From positions 1-17,432 of the forward strand of contig CAYSBK010000029.1 of NCBI GenBank assembly GCA_964429265.1: DNA of 17,432 bases, read 5' to 3'. The position numbers and the translations under genes were made by a program. Source of the DNA: CAYSBK01 sp964429265. Lineage in GTDB: Bacteria > Planctomycetota > Phycisphaerae > Sedimentisphaerales > Anaerobacaceae. Below are positions 13,758-17,432 of this stretch, one piece after another. Positions within the stretch are counted from its first letter, which is position 1, and each line of letters starts with the position of its first letter. The notes below the pieces were generated by a model that saw only the letters and a list, made by a program, of their open reading frames with translations, ran no database searches and had not been told where the DNA came from.

Positions 13758-14249
13758 GTGGCAGTGCAGGCAATCCTTCGAACCCTGTTGTTTGTCGTCT
13801 TCTTCAGCATCGGCGCCGCAGCCGTAACCGGCTCGGTCCTCTTCGACGACCTCATTCGCTATTGTCGCAACAAGCAGCTCCTGGCATCCGCCGAACAATC
13901 GCTCCACAAGCTCCAGGCGCTGAACGACGACTACGACGCACTGATAAGACAACTACAGGACGACCCGAATCTTATCCGACGCCTCGCCCCGGCAACCCTT
14001 GGTGCGGGCCGGACCGATCCCAACACCGCCTATCCCAGGCTCACCCCCCAGCAGCTCGATGCCGCGCGAAAGGCCCTGGCCGAACAACCGCCGTCCCGGC
14101 CCCCTTCCCTGACCCAGAGATGGCTGGAACGGCTCAACCGGCCCTGGAGAAGAACGGCACTGTTCCTCTGCGGAACCGCCCTGATAATCATCTCATTGGC
14201 CTGCTTCGCCCCACCACAAAAACCCAAGCCATCCAAACCCCAAACGTGA
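13758..14249 (+). CDS. FtsB/DivIC-like membrane coiled-coil protein
   Basis: A 163-residue protein with a membrane segment at about 6-28 (LRTLLFVVFFSIGAAAV), then a helical coiled-coil-like stretch at about 35-70 (YCRNKQLLASAEQSLHKLQ, ALNDDYDALIRQLQ), then DDPNLIRRLAPATLG at 68-82. The last block resembles the end of septum formation initiator proteins, where L-x-x-D-P-x-x-I-E-x-x-A-R-x-x-L-G follows the coiled coil. FtsB/DivIC joins FtsL and FtsQ in the divisome. Its place behind enolase supports this. Unusual features are a proline-rich linker and a second membrane segment near the C-terminus (TALFLCGTALIIISLACF, 133-150), not found in ordinary FtsB. No ATG fits; GTG 13758 is used, and GTG 13764 is an alternative. 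Identity as a divisome protein is probable but not certain. Confidence 0.65.
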   Translation: MAVQAILRTLLFVVFFSIGAAAVTGSVLFDDLIRYCRNKQLLASAEQSLHKLQALNDDYDALIRQLQDDPNLIRRLAPATLGAGRTDPNTAYPRLTPQQLDAARKALAEQPPSRPPSLTQRWLERLNRPWRRTALFLCGTALIIISLACFAPPQKPKPSKPQT

Positions 14250-14272
14250 ACCAGCAGACGTCCCTGCTGAAA

Positions 14273-14300
14273 GCTTGTCCGCCGGATGAAGCAGGCTTTT
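14273..14300. terminator. Weak hairpin between converging genes
   Basis: GCTT (14273-14276) pairs with AAGC (14289-14292) around an inner TCC/GGA pairing, followed by AGGCTTTT. A second stem, CAGCAG 14252-14257 with CTGCTG 14264-14269, lies just before it. The two transcription units converge here, so a shared terminator is expected, but the stems are short. Confidence 0.3.
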
Positions 14301-14351
14301 CACCGTCTGGCCCGATGTCAATTCTTCCTGGGCCGGTGCTCGATGCTGGGC

Positions 14352-15476
14352 TTACTGTTCGGCTTGCTTCAGGGCCGAGCGGATGATTTTGGCCCTGAGC
14401 GCGTCACGGCCCGTGGAGTCCAGCGCCTTACCGTAATTCAACTGCAGATGGGCCGGCAGCGTCAGCATAAAAAGTCGGTTTATCGTGGCGATGGAGATGC
14501 CGGCGTCTGCTTTGGCACCGTCACCGCCCCCGACAAGTTCATCCAGACCCGGAATAGGTCGGCCGGTTGTTTTGTGGAGGTTTACGCCGAGCCGCAGGTG
14601 GCTCAAGAGAAAAATCGCCTCCTGAGAGCTTATCAGGTGGGCGCTTTTCAGCAACGCCATTGCCCGTGAAATCCTGTCGTTAAGCATCTCGCTTTTGTTT
14701 TCGAGCAGTTGCCGGCGGGCGGCCGTTTCGTACTCGATGATTTCCGGGACGATGCTGTCCTGGAACCGAGAGATGATCTCCTGCTCCGAGACGCCCAGCG
14801 TGACCTGGTTGGATATCTGGTAGAAGTCCCCCGCGGCTTCGGTGCCCTCGCCGAAGAGGCCTCGGACCGCCAGGTTTAGCTCCCGGGCGGCATTGAGGAA
14901 CTTGTCGATGTGCCCCGTCATTTTCAGAGCCGGCAAATGAAGCATCACCGAAACGCGGATACCTGTACCCACGTTGGTAGGACAGGCCGTCAGGTAACCG
15001 AAGCGGGGACTGAAGGCATAATCGACTTTCTGCTCAATCATATCATCGATGTGGTTGATCTGGTCGCCGCACTGTCGTAGCTGAAGGCCGCCCTTGAGAA
15101 CCTGGATTCGCAGATGGTCCTCCTCGTTAATCATCGCCGTGAAGAATTCACGCCTGGCGATAACCGCGCCGCGGGGACCTTTTCCGAAGGCGTGGTGCCG
15201 GCTTATAAGGTGCCTTTCAACCAGGAAGTTCTTGTGCAGCGCCGGAGCCCTGTCAACGCTGATGTAGAAAACCTCGTCGCCGAGATCAAGACCCATCACG
15301 GCCTCTTTGAGCTGGTTGAGGATCTCCCGCCTTTCCTGTATCGAACATCGGCTCAGGAACTTACGGCCCGCCAGATTTCTCGCAAGGCGTATCCGGCTTG
15401 ATATGACGATGTCGGCCTGCGGGCCTGAGCCGTCGAACCATTCATTGATATTGCTGCTGATGTCGGTCAGCTTCAT
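14352..15476 (-). CDS. mcsB: Protein arginine kinase McsB
   Basis: A kinase of the phosphagen (ATP:guanido phosphotransferase) family that phosphorylates arginine side chains in proteins, which in Bacillus marks them for ClpCP. It has 374 residues, slightly over the usual 360. Visible motifs are SSRIRLARN (26-34), the ATP-site NEEDHLRI (117-124), CPTNVGTGIRVSVMLHLP starting at the catalytic-type Cys165, and GEGTEA with YQISNQ and TLG (209-228). It lacks the N-terminal extension of animal creatine/arginine kinases, as McsB does. mcsA ends only 12 bases upstream, so the two are co-expressed; McsA activates McsB. No CtsR or ClpC gene is in the window, so the target system here is unknown. Confidence 0.93.
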   Translation of the reverse strand: MKLTDISSNINEWFDGSGPQADIVISSRIRLARNLAGRKFLSRCSIQERREILNQLKEAVMGLDLGDEVFYISVDRAPALHKNFLVERHLISRHHAFGKGPRGAVIARREFFTAMINEEDHLRIQVLKGGLQLRQCGDQINHIDDMIEQKVDYAFSPRFGYLTACPTNVGTGIRVSVMLHLPALKMTGHIDKFLNAARELNLAVRGLFGEGTEAAGDFYQISNQVTLGVSEQEIISRFQDSIVPEIIEYETAARRQLLENKSEMLNDRISRAMALLKSAHLISSQEAIFLLSHLRLGVNLHKTTGRPIPGLDELVGGGDGAKADAGISIATINRLFMLTLPAHLQLNYGKALDSTGRDALRAKIIRSALKQAEQ

Positions 15477-15488
15477 AACGGACCCGAG

Positions 15489-15980
15489 TCATTCCAGTTT
15501 TTTTATCTCGTCGCGCAGCCGTGCCGCCCGCTCGTAATCTTCACTCTTGACGGCGGCATCGAGCTGCTGCTTGAGCGAACAAAGCTTTATCTCATTCTGT
15601 GTCGCTGTCGGTATTTTTGATGGGACCTTCCCGCAATGGGTTGTATTGCCGGCCTGCGCTTTTTTGATAAGGGCTGTCAGGGACTTCTCGAATATCTCGT
15701 AGTCGTATGGACAGCCCAGCAGTGCTTGTTCGCGGAACTGTTCCAGGGTGAACCCGCACCGTGGGCAGGACCGCCCCCGTTCCGCATCCGCCACATCGTC
15801 GTCCGCCGGCTGAGAAGCAAGCAAGCTGCTGAGCAGCTCATTCAGCGGTATCTGGCTCTTGACGGCCAGACCCTGCTGCTGGGCGCAATTCTCACACAGG
15901 TGCACCTCCGTCCGCAGACCGTCGTTGATCTCCGTCAGGTGGATGGTGGCTTCTCTTTTGCGACAAGATTGACACTGCAT
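15489..15980 (-). CDS. mcsA: McsA-like zinc-binding protein with UvrB/UvrC motif
   Basis: A 163-residue activator/adaptor of the McsB arginine kinase. It starts MQCQSCRKREATIHLTEI, with zinc knuckle C3-x2-C6 and a partner LCENC, and has a second knuckle SCPRCGFTLEQFREQALLGC. The second half of that knuckle reads CPYDYE, so the last Cys of the usual CxxC is replaced by Asp. The C-terminus (LKQQLDAAVKSEDYERAARL) is a UvrB/UvrC (UVR) motif helix pair. ATG 15980 is chosen because the zinc motif begins at once and a purine-rich GGGTTAAGG precedes it; a longer frame to 16079 adds a non-conserved extension that overlaps the next gene. It lies 43 bases after the pterin-synthase-family gene and 12 bases before mcsB. 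Confidence 0.88.
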   Translation of the reverse strand: MQCQSCRKREATIHLTEINDGLRTEVHLCENCAQQQGLAVKSQIPLNELLSSLLASQPADDDVADAERGRSCPRCGFTLEQFREQALLGCPYDYEIFEKSLTALIKKAQAGNTTHCGKVPSKIPTATQNEIKLCSLKQQLDAAVKSEDYERAARLRDEIKKLE

Positions 15981-16023
15981 AACCTTAACCCTACCATCTA
16001 TTATACCGCTCTGAAAGGTATCG

Positions 16024-16422
16024 TCAAATTCGCCCTCGCGCTCCAGGACCGCCCTTGCCGCTGCTGAAGACCGCCGCACAACCCGGCTCTTCTACGACCT
16101 CCACGGCCTCGAGGCTGATATCTTCCGGCAGCTCCGGACGCAGCTTTTCGAATATATACTTTGCTACGTTCTCGGCGGAAGGATTGTTTCGGCGGAAATG
16201 ATCGACCCGCTCCAGCCCGCCGTCCTCCAGTTGCGCGGTGATAGTGTCGAGCAGTTCCTTGACTCGCCGAAAGTCCATCACCAGGCCCATCCTGTTCAGA
16301 CCCCGGCGGCTGAGCCTGGCCGTCACCACCCAATTGTGCCGGTGTGTGGGCTCGGTGGAACCGCCCGGCAGCTTTAACCGATGAGACGCCCAAAAATGAG
16401 TTGTAACGCTGATGGCAAACAC
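16024..16422 (-). CDS. 6-pyruvoyl-tetrahydropterin synthase / QueD family protein
   Basis: A cytoplasmic T-fold enzyme of the PTPS/QueD family, acting on dihydroneopterin triphosphate in queuosine, folate or biopterin routes. Its 132 residues are normal. The zinc triad is His14 (FWASHRL), His27 and His29 (THRHNW). GLVMDF at 46-51 and the DH pair (74-75) followed by NNPSAENVAKYI, with Glu84, are also family marks. The catalytic Cys normally placed four residues before the first His of HGH is absent; instead Glu24 lies three residues before His27 (EPTHRH), as in the Glu-type PTPS-III enzymes, and the HGH Gly is Arg. The start is GTG 16422, with GGAG seven bases upstream and the usual N-terminus; a TTG at 16467 would overlap coaD. 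It sits 41 bases behind coaD in the same operon. The exact reaction is uncertain. Confidence 0.88.
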   Translation of the reverse strand: MFAISVTTHFWASHRLKLPGGSTEPTHRHNWVVTARLSRRGLNRMGLVMDFRRVKELLDTITAQLEDGGLERVDHFRRNNPSAENVAKYIFEKLRPELPEDISLEAVEVVEEPGCAAVFSSGKGGPGARGRI

Positions 16423-16463
16423 GTCGGTTCTCCGTGGCCGAGGCGACCACGACCGCTGCTGAC

Positions 16464-16967
16464 TCAAACGCCTGATTTCTGCCGGCCGCAGCGCTCTCTG
16501 AGTCTCTTCTGGACGTTTTCCGGTATCAGGTTCGACAGGTTGCCGCCCAGGGACGCCACCTCCCGGATAAGCGTGGAGCTGGTAAAGCCGTACTGCTCGG
16601 CGGTCATTATGAACACGGTCTCAATGCCTGCAACCGCTCGATTGGTCATCGCAAGCTGAAACTCATACTGGAAATCGGTCAGGCTTCTCAGCCCCCGAAG
16701 GATTACGTCGGCCTTCTTTTTCGCGGCGTACTCGACGGTAAGCCCTTCGAACGCCTCGACCGACACGTTCGGCATATCCCCTATGAGCTCGGCTATCATC
16801 TCCACTCGTTCCTTGGGGCTGAAAAGCTGGTTCTTGACGGGGCTTGTACCCACGGCGACGATCAGCTCGTCGAACAACTTCAAGCCCCTGCGTATCACAT
16901 CCAGATGTCCGTTGGTGATGGGGTCGAACGAACCCGGAAAGACCGCCCTGATAAATCTGTCACCCAT
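16464..16967 (-). CDS. coaD: Phosphopantetheine adenylyltransferase
   Basis: The penultimate CoA-synthesis enzyme, joining 4'-phosphopantetheine and ATP into dephospho-CoA. It has 167 residues, the usual length. Motifs are VFPGSFDPITNGHLD near the N-terminus with the nucleotidyltransferase TxGH, VAVGTSPVK, LFSPKERVEMI, ILRGLRSLTDFQYEFQLA in the centre, and the C-terminal YGFTSSTLIREVASLGGNL, corresponding to the ISSxxVRE block. ATG 16967 is preceded by AAAGGA at a six-base gap. It is the first gene of a minus-strand operon continuing into the pterin-synthase-family gene, mcsA and mcsB, with gaps of 41, 43 and 12 bases. Confidence 0.96.
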   Translation of the reverse strand: MGDRFIRAVFPGSFDPITNGHLDVIRRGLKLFDELIVAVGTSPVKNQLFSPKERVEMIAELIGDMPNVSVEAFEGLTVEYAAKKKADVILRGLRSLTDFQYEFQLAMTNRAVAGIETVFIMTAEQYGFTSSTLIREVASLGGNLSNLIPENVQKRLRERCGRQKSGV

Positions 16968-17302
16968 TGTTTGTCCTTTCAAGAATTGCTGTTTCGCCCT
17001 GCCGTCCGCACAGGCACCAATGCCGCATCCCTGGGCCACGGCTTATGCCGTGCGTGCTGGCGGGCTGGCCCCCAGTTTAGCATTAAACACGCCTCGCTGG
17101 CAAGACCAATATCCGGGTCCAGCGTTGTCTTTCGGTGGCCTGCTGTGGCGTACCCGTGCCCATCATCAGGCCGAAGGTGCCTTCTGGGCGGCCCCGTCGG
17201 CGTGCGAACCGGCGATTTGCACCGAGTAGCCCGGCATCACAACCGAAGCACCGGCAGATGTCGGATACAGTGCGGCGATCCCATTATGCGTCGACCAGCA
17301 CA
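16968..17302. other. Divergent intergenic region between coaD and tRNA-Arg
   Basis: About 335 bases hold the coaD-operon promoter candidate on the minus strand and, at the right end, the start of the tRNA-Arg promoter. No credible gene is present; short open frames on both strands have no recognisable motifs and one begins inside the tRNA. Confidence 0.5.
17074..17103 (-). promoter_or_regulatory. Promoter candidate for the coaD-mcsB operon
   Basis: On the minus strand TTGCCA (17098-17103) and TAAACT (17074-17079) are 18 bases apart, about 107 bases before the coaD ATG. The -10 overlaps a perfect inverted repeat, GTTTA (17075-17079) and TAAAC (17084-17088) around GCAT, which could be an operator. 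Confidence 0.4.
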
Positions 17303-17332
17303 TTGACAACAGGTGCTCTAATTGTTTACCCT
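17303..17332 (+). promoter_or_regulatory. Promoter of tRNA-Arg
   Basis: A perfect TTGACA (17303-17308) and TACCCT (17327-17332) are 18 bases apart. The predicted start lies about a dozen bases before the mature tRNA at 17352. Confidence 0.5.
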
Positions 17333-17351
17333 CAGCACAGTTAGGAACCTT

Positions 17352-17425
17352 GCGCCCGTAGCTCAATTGGACAGAGTCGCGGACTTCGAATCCGAAGGTT
17401 GCAGGTTCGAGTCCTGCCGGGCGCG
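17352..17425 (+). tRNA. tRNA-Arg (anticodon TCG)
   Basis: Acceptor GCGCCCG (17352-17358) pairs with CGGGCGC (17418-17424), with discriminator G17425. The anticodon loop CTTCGAA (17384-17390) gives TCG at 17386-17388, reading CGA and, if modified, other CGN arginine codons. The T arm has GCAGG-TTCGAGT-CCTGC. The outermost anticodon-stem pair (G17379 with A17395) is a mismatch. CCA is not encoded. The gene is complete within the window. Confidence 0.94.
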
Positions 17426-17432
17426 TTGCCGT

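Noticed and set aside
12760..13773. Long minus-strand open frame antisense to enolase
   Set aside because: A coding shadow of a strongly conserved gene in GC-rich DNA; no motifs and no ribosome binding site.
17166..17366. Minus-strand open frame starting inside tRNA-Arg
   Set aside because: It begins within a tRNA gene and shows no recognisable motif.
1..17432. CRISPR arrays, phage modules, toxin-antitoxin pairs or integrases
   Set aside because: No regularly spaced repeats and no genes of these kinds were seen on either strand.

Overview
The window looks like a chromosomal segment of a GC-rich Gram-negative-type bacterium, most plausibly a member of the Planctomycetota (Phycisphaerae-like). 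The evidence is the mix of genes: a Tat-exported Gfo/Idh/MocA oxidoreductase next to a DUF6807 (PmoA-like) protein, a McsA/McsB protein-arginine-kinase pair outside the Firmicutes ctsR-clpC setting, an enolase followed by an FtsB/DivIC-like gene, and scattered transposase remnants. The assignment is inference; there is no rRNA or other phylogenetic marker that settles it.

Layout. 1-632: the 3' remnant of an IS630-type transposase, then a gene-poor stretch ending in a sigma70-like promoter (548-576). 648-2890: a purine salvage pair, an NCS2/AzgA-type purine permease and an S-methyl-5'-thioadenosine phosphorylase with an AGGAGG ribosome binding site. 3045-8958: a co-directional carbohydrate cluster, with a sugar-porter MFS transporter, a secreted (alpha/alpha)6-type glycoside hydrolase, a Tat-exported Gfo/Idh/MocA oxidoreductase, and a DUF6807 protein coupled to it by an ATGA overlap. 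8959-9863: a non-coding block with a promoter, a rod-like inverted-repeat structure that I propose as a small RNA gene of about 120 nt, tRNA-Ser(CGA), and a 251-bp IS256-type remnant bracketed by 8-bp direct repeats.

9864-11783: two tandem paralogous class I SAM-methyltransferase-like proteins. They are about 65% identical over their last 215 residues without gaps, each has its own promoter, and both keep a CxxC motif. One carries an N-terminal membrane anchor and the other a lipoprotein-like signal. This pair is the least explained protein system in the window. 11967-12308 (minus): the C-terminal stub of a WYL-domain regulator. 12415-14249: enolase and an FtsB/DivIC-like membrane coiled-coil protein.

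14352-16967 (minus strand): a compact operon read from right to left as coaD, a 6-pyruvoyl-tetrahydropterin-synthase-family gene (QueD-like, with a Glu where the catalytic Cys is expected), mcsA and mcsB. The plus-strand eno/ftsB-like unit and this operon converge at about 14250-14351. The window ends with tRNA-Arg(TCG) behind a perfect TTGACA -35 box.

Functionally the window mixes housekeeping (purine salvage, glycolysis, CoA synthesis, pterin chemistry, protein arginine phosphorylation, two tRNAs) with an accessory sugar-use cluster and the duplicated methyltransferase-like pair. Three broken genes (two transposases and one WYL regulator) mark sites of past rearrangement.
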